Origin: Candidatus Methanobinarius endosymbioticus
GTDB taxonomy: Archaea > Methanobacteriota > Methanobacteria > Methanobacteriales > Methanobacteriaceae
Length of the DNA: 36,655 nt
Assembly (NCBI GenBank): GCA_003315655.1
Contig: NIZT01000028.1
Span: forward strand, 1-36,655
Reading direction: 5' to 3'
The notes under the pieces were generated by a model, which saw nothing but the letters and a program-made list of their open reading frames with translations, had not been told where the DNA came from and did no database searches. The position numbers and the translations under genes were made by a program. Positions 1 to 10,280 of this stretch are shown piece after piece (the stretch's first letter is position 1; every line of letters starts with the position of its first letter).

Positions 1-82
1 TATTTTATTTAAATAAATATTAAAATAATGTATGATTAATCTAAAATAAATTATAAAATAAATTATAAAATTAATTATAAAA

Positions 83-1360
83 TTAAATAGAATCTAGTAT
101 TTTTCCAAATTTTTGAGCTGTTGATATTATAGAATAATTATTTACTTTCTGATTACCTGTATATTTTAAGGGATTATTCTCAATGAAGCTATTATAAAAT
201 TTCATTAATGCTTCTTTTGTTTGTTCAAGTGTGGAAACATGGTAACCAATATTGGTTTTTTCAATCAAATCTTTAAGAGATCCTTCTTTATATCCAATTG
301 ATAATACTGGACGTTTTGCAGCTAAATATTCATAGATTTTCCCTGGTAAAAACATTTTTTCATTTTTATTATTCCAGGATAGTAATAAAAGTGCCTGAGT
401 TTCTTTTTGTTTTTCTAAAACTTCTTTATGAGGAATTGATCCATGAATATTTACAATTTCTTCAATATTATATTCTTTAGCTAAATTTTCAAGACCTTCA
501 TTATCTCCATAGAAATCTAAAGATATTAATGAGGAAAAAATTTTTCCTTCATCAATAAGCTGTTTTATTCCTTTAAAAAGTAAGTTTGGATCTCTTTTTC
601 CTCCATAAAGAGAACCAGCATATGTAAAATTTAATTTTTCATTATTTTTTGGGATATTATTTTCTGTAATATCTTCAATATCATAACCACTCATAACTGT
701 GCAAATTTGTTTATTAGGATGTAATTTTTGAAGTGTTTCTGTAGATAATTCTGTAGTTGTGGTTAGAACATCTGCATATCTAAAAGTTTCAATTTCTAAT
801 TTTTTCTCAAAGTGATTTCTTATAAATGTATGTTTCACATAAGGATTTAAATTCCAAAGATCTCTTAAATCAGCTATCCATTTAAGATTATATTCTTTTT
901 TAAGATCTTTAGCTATTATATGAGAAGTCACTGGCCATGAGGAGCTAATTATAGCTTCAATATTATTAATTTCTATGACTTCTTTTGAAAGTTCCATAGC
1001 TGGTTCATACCAATATTTCATTCCATCAGGATATGCAAAAATTTCTCCAACTAGAGAAGCTGCTTTTGATATTAAGGGATTAGGGTCTTTATTGTTAGGG
1101 GAGTTATTATTAGTTTGTTTGTTATTTGAAGATCTTTTGAATTTATTTATCCATTTATCTAACATATCTTCATAATCTGTTTCAATACTTTTGAAATCTA
1201 AATTACTATATTGATAGCTAGGAGTATTATCTAATTTAGGTACCACTACAATAGGTTCCCATCCAAATTGAGATAAATATTTAGCTAAACCTCTTAAACG
1301 TTTAGATGCAATTTCATTTGTTTGATTAAAATAAAATGCTATTAAAAGAACCTTTTTCAT
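83..1360 (-). CDS. GT-B glycosyltransferase (GT4-like), surface glycan
   Basis: This 425-residue protein looks like a cytoplasmic GT4-type glycosyltransferase that adds a sugar from a nucleotide donor during cell-surface polysaccharide or glycoprotein synthesis. The N-terminal Rossmann half starts with MKKVLLIAFYFNQ and has the ASKRLRGLAKYL helix typical of this family. The C-terminal half holds the donor-site region FLPGKIYEYLAAKRPVLSIG (about residues 337-356). An Asn/Lys/Pro-rich low-complexity insert lies near residues 75-95. The ATG is preceded by a GGTG ribosome-binding site, so the start is secure. It diverges from inositol-phosphate synthase. Acceptor and sugar cannot be read from sequence. 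Confidence 0.85.
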   Translation of the reverse strand: MKKVLLIAFYFNQTNEIASKRLRGLAKYLSQFGWEPIVVVPKLDNTPSYQYSNLDFKSIETDYEDMLDKWINKFKRSSNNKQTNNNSPNNKDPNPLISKAASLVGEIFAYPDGMKYWYEPAMELSKEVIEINNIEAIISSSWPVTSHIIAKDLKKEYNLKWIADLRDLWNLNPYVKHTFIRNHFEKKLEIETFRYADVLTTTTELSTETLQKLHPNKQICTVMSGYDIEDITENNIPKNNEKLNFTYAGSLYGGKRDPNLLFKGIKQLIDEGKIFSSLISLDFYGDNEGLENLAKEYNIEEIVNIHGSIPHKEVLEKQKETQALLLLSWNNKNEKMFLPGKIYEYLAAKRPVLSIGYKEGSLKDLIEKTNIGYHVSTLEQTKEALMKFYNSFIENNPLKYTGNQKVNNYSIISTAQKFGKILDSI

Positions 1361-1865
1361 GTATACACCATCATAATTAGCTATTTTTAGAGATAATTAT
1401 ATAAATCATTTAAATTAGATGATTTTTATAGGATATTTTTTAAAGAACACTGTAATAAGAATATATAATATTATAAAATATATTTTAAAGAATTTTTTAT
1501 TTTAAAATTATTATTATATATGGTTTAAATATATAAATCATAATCTATCTATCTTATAAAGAGATTTTTTTAATAAAGATTAAATTATTTTTTGAATATC
1601 TAGTGATAATTTTATTAAAATAATAAAATTTAATAGAAATCTAGATAAATTAATATATTAAATCAATCATGTTTAAATAATATGAGAAATAGATATAAAT
1701 ATGATTATATAATAGAAGAATTTTATTATATATAATTGATTGTATGATTAACTATATAACTTTCTATATAATTATTAATTATATTACCAAATAATAATAT
1801 TATTAATTAATACTAATCAAATAATAATAATCATATATTTAATTAAATATTAAAGGGTGTTTAAT
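1361..1865. other. AT-rich divergent intergenic region
   Basis: About 500 bp between two divergent genes. It must hold both promoters, but the whole stretch is A+T-rich with many TATA-like strings, so I cannot single out a box. The GGGTG at 1855-1859 is the ribosome-binding site of the rightward gene. I see no RNA gene or small ORF. Confidence 0.6.
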
Positions 1866-2960
1866 TTGAATAAAATAAAAATAGCTATTGTAGGGATTGG
1901 AAATTGCGCTAGTTCTCTTATCCAAGGAATTCATTATTATAAAGATAAAGATGAAAAAAATGCTATTGGATTGATGCATTGGAAGATTGGGGATTATGAA
2001 CCTTCTGATATTGAAGTAGTGGCAGGGTTTGATGTAGATAAAAGAAAAGTGGGAAAAACAATTGATGAAGCTATTTTTGCAAAGCCAAACTGTACAACTG
2101 TATTTCAGAAAGATATTCCTAAATCTGCTGTAAAAGTTTCTATGGGAAATGTTCTTGATGGTGTAGCTCCTCATATGAAAGATTTTGAGGATGATTATAC
2201 TTTTTTAGTAGCTGATAAAGAATCTTCTGATATTGTAAAAGTTTTAAAAGATTCTGGAGCTGAAATTCTTTTAAATTATCTTCCAGTAGGTTCAGAAGAA
2301 GCAGCTAGATTTTATACTCAATGTGCTTTAGATGCAGGAATTGCTTTTGTAAATTGTATGCCTGTATTCATTGTTAGTGATGATGAATGGGAATCCAAAT
2401 TCAGAGAAAAAGGAATACCTGCTGTTGGGGATGATATTAAAGCTCAAATTGGAGCTACAATAACTCACAGAACTTTAGCTAATCTCTTTGAAGAGAGAGG
2501 TGTAAAGTTAGATCATACTTATCAGATAAATACTGGTGGAAACACTGATTTTGTTAACATGCTTAGCAGAGAAAGGCTTGATTCTAAGAAAAAGTCAAAA
2601 ACAGAAGCTGTTCAATCTGTTCTTAAAGAAAGAATGGATCCTCATGATATTCATATTGGTCCTAGTGATTATGTCCCTTGGGAACAAGATAATAAGCTTT
2701 GTTTCCTTAGAATGGAAGGTAAAACCTTTGGAGACGTTCCAATGAATATTGAACTTAGACTTAGTGTTGAAGATTCTCCAAATTCCGCAGGTTGTGTGAT
2801 TGATGCTATAAGATGCTGTAAATTAGCTATCGATCGTGGTGTTGGAGGTAAACTTACTTCAATTTCATCTTACACTATGAAACATCCTCCAGAACAATTT
2901 ACTGATGATGAAGCTTATAAAAAAGTCAATGAATTCATAGAAGGAAAACTAGAAAGATAA
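1866..2960 (+). CDS. ino1: Myo-inositol-3-phosphate synthase (archaeal type)
   Basis: Converts glucose 6-phosphate to inositol 3-phosphate with NAD+, the entry step to archaetidylinositol-type membrane lipids. The N-terminus has the Rossmann dinucleotide motif IAIVGIGNCASSLIQG, followed by the family features GFDVDKRKVGK, NCMPVFIVSD and QINTGGNTDFVNM. The last of these lies in the catalytic region of the short archaeal/actinobacterial enzymes, and about 364 residues is the normal length. I chose TTG at 1866: the upstream in-frame GTG at 1857 lies inside the GGGTG ribosome-binding site, and TTG starts recur in this window. The gene appears monocistronic, with T-rich sequence downstream. Confidence 0.93.
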   Translation: MNKIKIAIVGIGNCASSLIQGIHYYKDKDEKNAIGLMHWKIGDYEPSDIEVVAGFDVDKRKVGKTIDEAIFAKPNCTTVFQKDIPKSAVKVSMGNVLDGVAPHMKDFEDDYTFLVADKESSDIVKVLKDSGAEILLNYLPVGSEEAARFYTQCALDAGIAFVNCMPVFIVSDDEWESKFREKGIPAVGDDIKAQIGATITHRTLANLFEERGVKLDHTYQINTGGNTDFVNMLSRERLDSKKKSKTEAVQSVLKERMDPHDIHIGPSDYVPWEQDNKLCFLRMEGKTFGDVPMNIELRLSVEDSPNSAGCVIDAIRCCKLAIDRGVGGKLTSISSYTMKHPPEQFTDDEAYKKVNEFIEGKLER

Positions 2961-3425
2961 TTTATTTTATTCTAAATTTATTTTATTCTTATTTAAAAGT
3001 TTTTTTAAATTAATTTTATTTATAAATTTATTTTTAATAATGTTTTATTTTATTTTTTACTTTTATATTTTATTTCTATATTTTTCTATAATTTTTTATT
3101 TTTTTAATAATTTTTTCATTGTAATATTGAATTATAATATGGAATAATATGATAATTTAATATATGTTATAGTTCAAATATAATATATGATTATAAACAA
3201 TATTATTGTACTATTCAATATTCGATCAACAATAATGTTGAAATAATTTATATCTGTTAAAAATAGATAAATATTATTAGTACTAAATACAAATATAATA
3301 TTGTAATATATAAGGTATACATAGAACTACTGATTTTCATACTATCATATAGTAATATAATTATAATTTAAATATAGTTTAAATACTCATTATGGTGGAA
3401 ATCTGATCGGAAAGAGGTAAATATT
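2961..3425. promoter_or_regulatory. pycB upstream region with TATA box and two small inverted repeats
   Basis: After a T-rich stretch that could end ino1 transcription, two short perfect inverted repeats occur: ACAATA-T-TATTGT at 3197-3209 and TCAACA-ATAA-TGTTGA at 3226-3241. A plausible TATA box (TTTAAATA) lies at 3378-3385, about 40 bases before the pycB ATG. The ribosome-binding site GAGGTAA is at 3414-3420. The repeats sit about 140-180 bases upstream of the box, so an operator role is only possible. Confidence 0.4.
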
Positions 3426-5144
3426 ATGAAAACTACAAAGATTATAGAAACAGCCTTCAGAGATGCTCACCAATCCCTTTTAGCGACTAGAATAAGAACT
3501 AGGGATATGGTTCCAATTGCAGAAGAAATGGACAAAGTTGGTTATTTCTCAATCGAGGCATGGGGAGGAGCTACTTTCGATACATGTATTCGTTATTTGA
3601 ATGAAGATCCTTGGGAACGTCTTAGATTACTTAAAGAAAAAATTACTGAGACTCCTATTCAAATGTTAATTAGGGGGCAAAATTTAGTAGGTTACAAACA
3701 TTATCCTGATGATATTGTAGAAAAATTTGTTGAAAAAGCCTATACAAATGGAGTAGACGTCTTCCGTGTTTTTGATGCTCTCAATGACATTCGGAATATG
3801 GAAACAACAATTAAAACAGCTAAAAGACAGGGTGCTCATGTTCAAGGAACTATAAGTTATACTACTAGTCCCGTACATGCATTAGATGATTTCATTGATC
3901 TTGCAAAAGAGTTAGAAGCATTAGAATGTGATTCAATAGCTATAAAAGATATGGCAGGACTCATAGATCCGAAAGATATTTATGAATTAGTCACTAGATT
4001 GAAAGAACAAACTGATCTTTTAATTAATTTACATTGTCATTGTACTAGTGGAATGACTCCAATCAGCTACTATGTTGCATGTGAATCAGGTGTTGATATT
4101 TTAGACACAGCCATTTCTCCATTATCTTGGGGAACATCACAACCTCCAACTGAAAGTATAGTAGCTGCACTTAGAGGAACTAAATATGATACAAAGTTAG
4201 ATCTCAAACGATTAAATCATATTAAAAAATATTTTGAAGGTATAAAAGAAAAATATTCTTCTCTTCTTGATCCTATTGCAGAAACAATTGATAGTGATGT
4301 ACTTATTTATCAAATTCCTGGAGGAATGCTTTCTAACTTAGTTTCACAATTAAAAAAACAAAATGCTTTGGATAGATATCAAGATGTATTGGATGAAATG
4401 CCAAGAGTTAGAAAAGATATGGGATACCCTCCTCTTGTAACACCAACTAGTCAAATTGTTGGTATTCAAGCTGTTATGAATGTTCTTGGTGGTAAAAGAT
4501 ATAAATTAGTTTCTAATGAAGTTAAAGAGTATATGAAAGGGCATTATGGTAAACCTCCTGCTCCAGTAAACCCAAAAATAGCTAAAAGAATCATTGGGGA
4601 TGAAAAAATAATTACACATCGTCCTGCAGATGATCTTGAACCTCAATATGAATACTATAAAGAGTTAGGGGAAAAAGAAGGCTTAATCAAAAAAGAAGAA
4701 GATATTTTAACCTTAACATTATATCCTCAAGTAGCTACTAAATTCTTAAAAGGAGAAGCAGTAGAAGAAGAATTAGAACCTTCGAAAATCCAAAATATTG
4801 AAGAATCAGAAGTAGCTATACCAACAGAATATAGTGTTGAAGTTGATGGGGATATTTTTGATGTAAGAATAATGCCAACTGGATTTATGGAAATTGGTGA
4901 AGCAAATCCTTCAACTATTTCAAGTCCTGTTGAAGGAGGATTAACTTCTACAATGCAAGGAATGATCTTAAAAATAAAAGTTAATATTGGGGATAAAGTT
5001 AAAAAAGGAGATATAGTAACTGTTATTGAAGCTATGAAAATGGAAAATGATATCCAGGCAGAAGAAGATGGTGTTGTCAAAGAAATATTTGTATGCGAAG
5101 ATGACACTGTTAATGCAGGGGATACATTAATGGTTATAAATTAA
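3426..5144 (+). CDS. pycB: Pyruvate carboxylase subunit B (carboxyltransferase + biotin carrier)
   Basis: Subunit B of the two-subunit archaeal pyruvate carboxylase, which makes oxaloacetate for the incomplete TCA pathway of methanogens. The N-terminal HMGL-like carboxyltransferase barrel begins with ETAFRDAHQSLLATRIRTRD and includes VFRVFDALND and the metal-site region LHCHCTSGM. A conserved PYC/OADA middle domain follows. The C-terminal biotinyl domain carries EAMKMEND, with Lys538 as the expected biotinylation site. At 572 residues it is normal length. The start has a GAGGTAA ribosome-binding site six bases upstream. The biotin carboxylase subunit (pycA) and biotin ligase are not in the window, so the partner must be encoded elsewhere. 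Confidence 0.96.
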   Translation: MKTTKIIETAFRDAHQSLLATRIRTRDMVPIAEEMDKVGYFSIEAWGGATFDTCIRYLNEDPWERLRLLKEKITETPIQMLIRGQNLVGYKHYPDDIVEKFVEKAYTNGVDVFRVFDALNDIRNMETTIKTAKRQGAHVQGTISYTTSPVHALDDFIDLAKELEALECDSIAIKDMAGLIDPKDIYELVTRLKEQTDLLINLHCHCTSGMTPISYYVACESGVDILDTAISPLSWGTSQPPTESIVAALRGTKYDTKLDLKRLNHIKKYFEGIKEKYSSLLDPIAETIDSDVLIYQIPGGMLSNLVSQLKKQNALDRYQDVLDEMPRVRKDMGYPPLVTPTSQIVGIQAVMNVLGGKRYKLVSNEVKEYMKGHYGKPPAPVNPKIAKRIIGDEKIITHRPADDLEPQYEYYKELGEKEGLIKKEEDILTLTLYPQVATKFLKGEAVEEELEPSKIQNIEESEVAIPTEYSVEVDGDIFDVRIMPTGFMEIGEANPSTISSPVEGGLTSTMQGMILKIKVNIGDKVKKGDIVTVIEAMKMENDIQAEEDGVVKEIFVCEDDTVNAGDTLMVIN

Positions 5145-5469
5145 TCATTTCTTATTTTCTTTTATAATTATTTTATTTATTACTATTTTTATTTATTTCA
5201 TTTATTTTCTTTAATTTATTATTGAAATGTATATTATTGAGATGTATATTGAGATTTTGTTTAGTATTTTTTAAACATTATTTATTATATTTGTAATAAA
5301 GCATTATATATGAAAAAATATATAATTATATTATTATAATTTTTATGCAAAATTTTTATAGTATTTTTTATAGAAGTAATAACGAACTATTATTACTAAA
5401 GATTAATTATTAAAAATAATTATTATTAAAAAGGCTAGAGATATTTGAATTAAACTAGGAGGAGAGTTT
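5145..5469. other. Intergenic region before eIF1A
   Basis: T-rich sequence just after pycB is a likely termination zone. Near the next gene there is an 8-bp perfect inverted repeat, TAATTATT-AAA-AATAATTA, at 5404-5422. The strong ribosome-binding site AGGAGAG lies at 5457-5463. Nothing else is visible. Confidence 0.5.
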
Positions 5470-5772
5470 TTGGCAAGGCAACAACAGCAAACAGAAGGTT
5501 ATAGAAGAGTAAGAACTCCAAGAAAGGGAGAAATTCCTGGAGTAGTAGAACAAATTATGGGACATGGTAAATTAAAAGTAAGATGTGCTGATGGGCATAT
5601 TAGGATGACAAGAATCCCTGGAAAAATGAAGAAACGAATTTGGATCAGAGAAGGGGACGTTGTTCTTGTAAAGCCATGGGATTTCCAAACAGATGAAAAA
5701 GCTGATGTTATTTGGAGATACACTAGAACAGAATCTAATTGGCTTGAAAGAAAAGGTTTCTTAAAAATGTAA
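5470..5772 (+). CDS. eif1A: Translation initiation factor eIF1A
   Basis: Archaeal aIF1A, an S1/OB-fold protein that binds the A site of the small ribosomal subunit and helps choose the start codon. The 100-residue protein has a basic N-terminal tail (RRVRTPRKGEIPG) and the OB-fold core QIMGHGKLKVRCADGHIRMTRIPGKMKKRIWI. DVVLVKPWDFQ and the usual C-terminal DVIWRY follow. It starts at TTG behind AGGAGAG. It heads an intact run of information-processing genes with Rio1 and the KH protein; the gaps are large enough for each to have its own promoter. Confidence 0.96.
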   Translation: MARQQQQTEGYRRVRTPRKGEIPGVVEQIMGHGKLKVRCADGHIRMTRIPGKMKKRIWIREGDVVLVKPWDFQTDEKADVIWRYTRTESNWLERKGFLKM

Positions 5773-5875
5773 CCTTTTTTTAATTATTTTCATAATCATT
5801 CATAATCATTTATAATTATTTTTCTTATTTTAATTTATTTTAATAATTATATTATTTTTTGATGATTTGGTTTAT

Positions 5876-6658
5876 ATGGATCCTAAAATAGCTAAAGCTG
5901 ATGAAGAAGTTCAAAAACTTATCTCTAAAAAGAGAAATAAAAGTGTTGAAGATAGAAGAGTGGGTAGTGAGATCTTTGATAAACAAACTCTTGAAACTCT
6001 TTATAAGCTAGCTAATCAAGGATATATCAATGTTCTAAATGGAGCTATTAGTACTGGAAAAGAAGCTAATGTTTTAAAAGCTGTAAAAAAAGATGATTCT
6101 TTTGTTGCTGTTAAGCTATATAGAATAGCTACTTCTGACTTTAAAAAAATGCAGTATTATATTCAAGGAGATCCAAGATTTAACATAAAGTCTAATAATA
6201 AGAGACAATTGATTAATAATTGGGTTAATAAAGAATTCAGAAATCTTTCAAGGTTGTATGAAGCTAAAGTTAATGTTCCAAAACCAATAATTGCTTTAAA
6301 TAATAGTCTTCTTTTAGAATTCATAGGGGATAGTGAAGGAAACCCTGCACAAATAGTAAAAAATCAAAAACCAGAAAATGTTGATGAATTTTTCAATGAT
6401 TTACTCATAGAATTAAATAAGTTTATAAATGATGCTAATTTAATTCATGGTGATTTATCTACTTTTAATATATTAAATAAAGACAATTATCCTTTAATAA
6501 TTGATGTTTCTCAATCAGTAGTTAGAGATCATCCAATTGCTGATGAACTTTTAATAAGAGACATAAAAAATATCTATCATGAATTTAAAAAATTAGGTTC
6601 CTCATTTTCATTAGATACTATTAAAAATAAATTAGACATTGATTTAGATATTGATTAA
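5876..6658 (+). CDS. rio1: Rio1-type serine protein kinase
   Basis: RIO1 atypical kinase/ATPase, linked in archaea and eukaryotes to late maturation of the small ribosomal subunit. Visible motifs in order are the RIO1 glycine-loop substitute STGKEANVL (about residues 59-67), the ATP-binding Lys in VAVKLYRI, the catalytic loop [10 protein letters not shown] and the metal-binding IIDVSQSV. About 260 residues is usual for archaeal Rio1. The start is uncertain between ATG 5876, used here, and an in-frame TTG at 5867; ribosome-binding sites are weak for both. It lies between eIF1A and the Dim2-like KH protein, a functionally coherent context of 30S assembly. Confidence 0.94.
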   Translation: MDPKIAKADEEVQKLISKKRNKSVEDRRVGSEIFDKQTLETLYKLANQGYINVLNGAISTGKEANVLKAVKKDDSFVAVKLYRIATSDFKKMQYYIQGDPRFNIKSNNKRQLINNWVNKEFRNLSRLYEAKVNVPKPIIALNNSLLLEFIGDSEGNPAQIVKNQKPENVDEFFNDLLIELNKFINDANLIHGDLSTFNILNKDNYPLIIDVSQSVVRDHPIADELLIRDIKNIYHEFKKLGSSFSLDTIKNKLDIDLDID

Positions 6659-7234
6659 TATTTTTAATTTTTTTAATCTTTATTTCTTTTATTTTCTTAT
6701 TTTTTAATTATTTTATTATTTTAATCATTTTTAATTTTTTAATCTTTATTTCTTTTATTTTATTATTATCTTTTATATTTTACAATTTATTTTTATTTTT
6801 TAATTAATTTAACTTTATTTTCTAAATTTTTTCTATATTACTTTTCATTTGCTCTCTGATGTGATTTATATAATATAATTTTATTAATTATAATTTTAGT
6901 TGAGCAAATTGATCAAATTAATAATAATATTCTTGATATAAATAAATATGAATAGATATAAATAGCTATAAATAAATATTTTAATAATGAGATAAATATA
7001 AGTAAAAATAATATATTAATCAATATATTATATTTATTAAATTATCATTAAAATTTAAATTATCATTAAAATTATTATAGAACTATTTGGAATAGATAGC
7101 TATCACGAAAAAATGACTATTTATAACAAAACGTAATTATAGAACTATTTGGAATAAATGGTTATTATGAAAATGACTATTTATAAGGAAATATAACAAG
7201 ATATAACTATTATTATTCATTTAGAGGTGAAAAT
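6659..7234. promoter_or_regulatory. Rio1 terminator zone and duplicated promoter-like segment before KH gene
   Basis: The first 130 bases are poly-T-rich and contain an imperfect direct duplication offset by 66 bases (shared core AATCTTTATTTCTTTTATTT at about 6675 and 6741), a plausible U-tract terminator. Further on, a 62-base unit at 7074-7135 is repeated imperfectly at about 7136-7196. Each copy begins ATTATAGAACTATTTGGAATA and ends with the TATA-like TATTTATA (7118-7125 and 7178-7185). Before that, AAATTATCATTAAAA occurs twice. The second TATA-like box is about 50 bases before the KH start. Confidence 0.5.
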
Positions 7235-7837
7235 TTGCCAACAACAGAGTATCTTAAGATTCCACAAGATAGAGTAGGAGTTTTAATAGGAACAAATGGT
7301 GAAACTAGACAAAAAATAGAAAATATTACTGAGACAATATTAGATATTGATGGTGAGGAAGGGACTGTAATTGTATCTCCAAGTGAAAATATGGAAGATC
7401 CTCTTGGAGTTTGGAAAACTAATCATATTGTCAAAGCTATTGGAAGAGGATTTAACCCTGAAACTGCTCTTAAATTAAATGAAGATGACATTTATTTAGA
7501 AATAATAAAATTAAATTTATATGTGGGTAAATCTAAAAAAGCATTAGCTAGACAAAAAGGAAGAATCATAGGTAAAGATGGTAGAACCCGAGAAATAATA
7601 ATTAGTATAGCTGAAGTAGATATGGCTGTTTATGGCAAGACTATTGCATTTATTGGAGAAATCGAAAATGTAATGGTTGCTAAAGAAGCAATTGAAATGA
7701 TTCTTAATGGTTCTCAACATAAATCTGTCTATAGCTTTTTAGAAGCTAAACAAAATGATAGAAAAATGAAAGAATTTAAATCTATTGCTGGAATCGATGA
7801 TGATAAAATCGAATTCCGTGATGATTTAGATAATTAA
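7235..7837 (+). CDS. KH-domain RNA-binding protein (archaeal Dim2/Pno1-like)
   Basis: This 200-residue two-KH-domain protein resembles archaeal homologues of Dim2/Pno1, which bind the 3' end of small-subunit rRNA during ribosome maturation. KH1 has the GxxG loop in [16 protein letters not shown] near residues 14-29. KH2 has [20 protein letters not shown] near residues 109-128. The conserved tail HKSVYSFLE follows. It starts at TTG behind a full GAGGTGA ribosome-binding site. Its position next to Rio1 supports the role, because Rio1 and Dim2 act in the same late pre-40S step in eukaryotes. The archaeal function is inferred. Confidence 0.88.
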   Translation: MPTTEYLKIPQDRVGVLIGTNGETRQKIENITETILDIDGEEGTVIVSPSENMEDPLGVWKTNHIVKAIGRGFNPETALKLNEDDIYLEIIKLNLYVGKSKKALARQKGRIIGKDGRTREIIISIAEVDMAVYGKTIAFIGEIENVMVAKEAIEMILNGSQHKSVYSFLEAKQNDRKMKEFKSIAGIDDDKIEFRDDLDN

Positions 7838-8462
7838 ATTTTTAAACTCTAAAATTTAATTAAAGTTTTTCTTATATAATTAGCTTTCAATTTTTTGATA
7901 TTTTATTATTATTTAATTAATCCTTATCTAATTTTGTCTATTTTATAACTGTTTACTATTTTAACTTCACATCAAAGTTCATTATTTAAAATTTTTGATA
8001 AATATGTTCATATAAATTAATTTATCTTAAAAGAAAAAATTTATTTAAGTCCTACAAAAACATTATATAGTTAGCACGCCATATAAGTTGAGTAGATAAG
8101 ATGTTATAAGTTTTTAATATATTTGTATGTCTATGGTTTTTTATTTGATATTTATTTTGAATTATATATTATTGAACTTATAAAAAAATTTATATAATAA
8201 TTATATTTAGAGTTATAAATTTTATCATTATTTAAAAATATTATATTTATATTATTCTTTAAAATTAATTAAATTATTTAAAAGTATTTTAAAATTAAGA
8301 TTATTTAGAGATATTTAGAAACATTAAGTTATATATATTTATTATATATTTATTATTTAATATATTTATTATTTAGAAGTATTTAGTATTATTAGAATAT
8401 ATTATTTAGAAATATTAGAAAATATTATAGAAATTTTTAAAATTTTATAAAGGAGGTTTAAT
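7838..8462. other. Long AT-rich leader region before TopVI operon
   Basis: This stretch of 625 bases has no gene I can support. A promoter-like string (ACAAAAACATTATATAG) lies near 8056-8072, followed by a slightly GC-richer patch (TAGCACGCC). That would give the TopVI operon a leader of several hundred bases, or mark a small RNA I cannot define. From about 8270 to 8450 the sequence is low-complexity repeats of ATTTAGAAATATTA type. The GGAGG ribosome-binding site of top6B is at 8453-8457. Confidence 0.4.
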
Positions 8463-10262
8463 TTGTCTCAACAAGCATCAGAACTCTTTGACAATTTTCA
8501 AGAATTGACACCTTCAGAGTTCTTTAGAAAAAACAAGCAAATGTTAGGATTCACGGGAAAAATAAGATCTTTGACAATTGTTTTCCATGAACTTATAACT
8601 AATAGTTTTGACGCAGCTGAAGAAGCAGGAATTCTCCCAGAAATTGAAATAGCTCTTAAAAGAGTTGATAAAGATCATTATGTTCTTAGACATTCAGACA
8701 ATGGTCCTGGAATACCTGAAAGTTATATAATGAAAGTTTACTGTACTATGTTTGCAGGTTCTAAATTTAGAAATATCCAATCTAGAGGTCAACAAGGTTT
8801 GGGATGTAGTGGTTGTGTATTATTATCTCAGATGACTACTGGTGAGCCTGCAAGAGTAAAATCAGCTTGGGAAGAAGATGGTGAATTTAAAGGAACAGAC
8901 CTTGAATTTAAGATGGATGTTAAGAAAAATAAAGGAATGCTTTTAAAACGTAGAAAATATGAACCTCAAAATACAGGTGTTTGTATAGAACTAGATTTTA
9001 AAGATGTTTCTTATTCATTAGCTGAACAAGGTGCTTTTGAATATATTAGAAGAACCATGATTGGGAATCCTCATGCAAAAATAACATTTAGAGACCCTAC
9101 TGGACATAAATATATATTTAATAGAGCTGCTGATGTAGTGCCAATATTACCTAAAGAAGTTTTACCTCATCCGAGAGATATTACAGCTGATGATTTAATT
9201 TTTATGGCAAAACACACTAATAAAAGAAGATTTAGAAGTCTTCTTACTAGTTCTCTTTCAAGAATGTCTAATAAAAGACTAAATGAAATTGAAGAGATTT
9301 CAGGAATAGATTTAAACAAACGTCCTAAAAACATGAAATGGGAAGAAGTTGAAAGTATTGCAGATGCTTTTTCCAAAATGGAATTTATGGCGCCTCCAAC
9401 TTCTGGTCTTATTCCTATTGGAGATAAACAAATTGAAGATGGTATGAAAGAAATTCTTGAACCTGAATTTATTTCAACAACTACAAGAAAACCTGTTACT
9501 TATAGGGGAGGAATAGCTTTTATCATTGAAGCAAGTATAGCTTATGGTGGTAAAGCAGGCCGTCTTGTTAATGATCAGAAAAAATCCGAGGTTATGAGAT
9601 TTGCTAACAGAGTTCCTTTGACATTTGATCAAGGAAGCTGTGCTATTACTGAAGCATTAAAAAGTATTGATTGGAAAAGATATGGTTTAAAAGATTTAGA
9701 TAATGTTCCACTTACAATATTTGTTAATATGATTTCTACTCAAGTTCCTTATCTTTCAACTGGTAAACAAAGTATAGCTCCAGAACCTGAAATTATTCAT
9801 GAAGTAAGACAAGCTACAATGAAAGTAGCTAGAAAACTTCAAAAACATTTAAAAGCTAAAAAAACAGCTAAAGAAGAAGCATTAAGGTCTAAAATATTTG
9901 AAAAATACGTTCCAGTAATTATAAGAGAAGCAGCAATATTGGCTGAAACTGAGGTTCCTGAATTTCAAGATGTTTTAGCTAAAGTAACACGAAGATCACT
10001 TGCAGATTTATTAGGTGAAAAAACCCAAAATAAAGAAAATATTGTAGATTCTGAAAATTCTGAAGAAGAATTGAAAGAAGAATTAGATAATAATGTTAAA
10101 GATATTAACGAAGACAATATAAAAGATAATATAGATGACGATGCTGAAGACGAAGTCAATATAGAAGATAATATAGAAGATAATTCTGAAAATATTGATG
10201 ATTCTGTTGAAAAAGGAACTAAAAGAAAAGACACTCAACAAACATTTGAAGATTTAGGATGA
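8463..10262 (+). CDS. top6B: DNA topoisomerase VI subunit B
   Basis: The ATPase subunit of the type IIB topoisomerase that relaxes and decatenates DNA. The GHKL ATP-binding motifs are intact: N-box [15 protein letters not shown] (Glu43, Asn47), DNGPGIP (79-85) and GQQGLGCSG (109-117). The H2TH and transducer regions follow, with the ATP-sensing switch loop [12 protein letters not shown]. It starts at TTG behind AAAGGAGG. Residues about 519-599 form an unusually long acidic, Asp/Glu/Asn-rich low-complexity tail that ends in a short basic patch and QQTFEDLG. Subunit A follows after 18 bases, so the two are surely co-transcribed. Confidence 0.97.
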   Translation: MSQQASELFDNFQELTPSEFFRKNKQMLGFTGKIRSLTIVFHELITNSFDAAEEAGILPEIEIALKRVDKDHYVLRHSDNGPGIPESYIMKVYCTMFAGSKFRNIQSRGQQGLGCSGCVLLSQMTTGEPARVKSAWEEDGEFKGTDLEFKMDVKKNKGMLLKRRKYEPQNTGVCIELDFKDVSYSLAEQGAFEYIRRTMIGNPHAKITFRDPTGHKYIFNRAADVVPILPKEVLPHPRDITADDLIFMAKHTNKRRFRSLLTSSLSRMSNKRLNEIEEISGIDLNKRPKNMKWEEVESIADAFSKMEFMAPPTSGLIPIGDKQIEDGMKEILEPEFISTTTRKPVTYRGGIAFIIEASIAYGGKAGRLVNDQKKSEVMRFANRVPLTFDQGSCAITEALKSIDWKRYGLKDLDNVPLTIFVNMISTQVPYLSTGKQSIAPEPEIIHEVRQATMKVARKLQKHLKAKKTAKEEALRSKIFEKYVPVIIREAAILAETEVPEFQDVLAKVTRRSLADLLGEKTQNKENIVDSENSEEELKEELDNNVKDINEDNIKDNIDDDAEDEVNIEDNIEDNSENIDDSVEKGTKRKDTQQTFEDLG

Positions 10263-10280
10263 TAGGAGGAATGAATACTT

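Noticed and set aside
1857-1865. GTG start for inositol-phosphate synthase
   Set aside because: The GTG is part of the GGGTG ribosome-binding site; TTG 1866 is correctly spaced.
1839-2174. Open frame on the minus strand opposite inositol-phosphate synthase
   Set aside because: Shadow of the real gene; no family motif or ribosome-binding site, and biased composition.
4727-5107. Minus-strand open frame of 126 codons under the pycB biotin domain
   Set aside because: The Ser/Ile-rich translation is an antisense shadow of the conserved biotinyl domain.
8056-8110. tRNA gene near the TAGCACGCC patch
   Set aside because: No acceptor stem, T-loop GTTCNANNC or anticodon arm could be formed.
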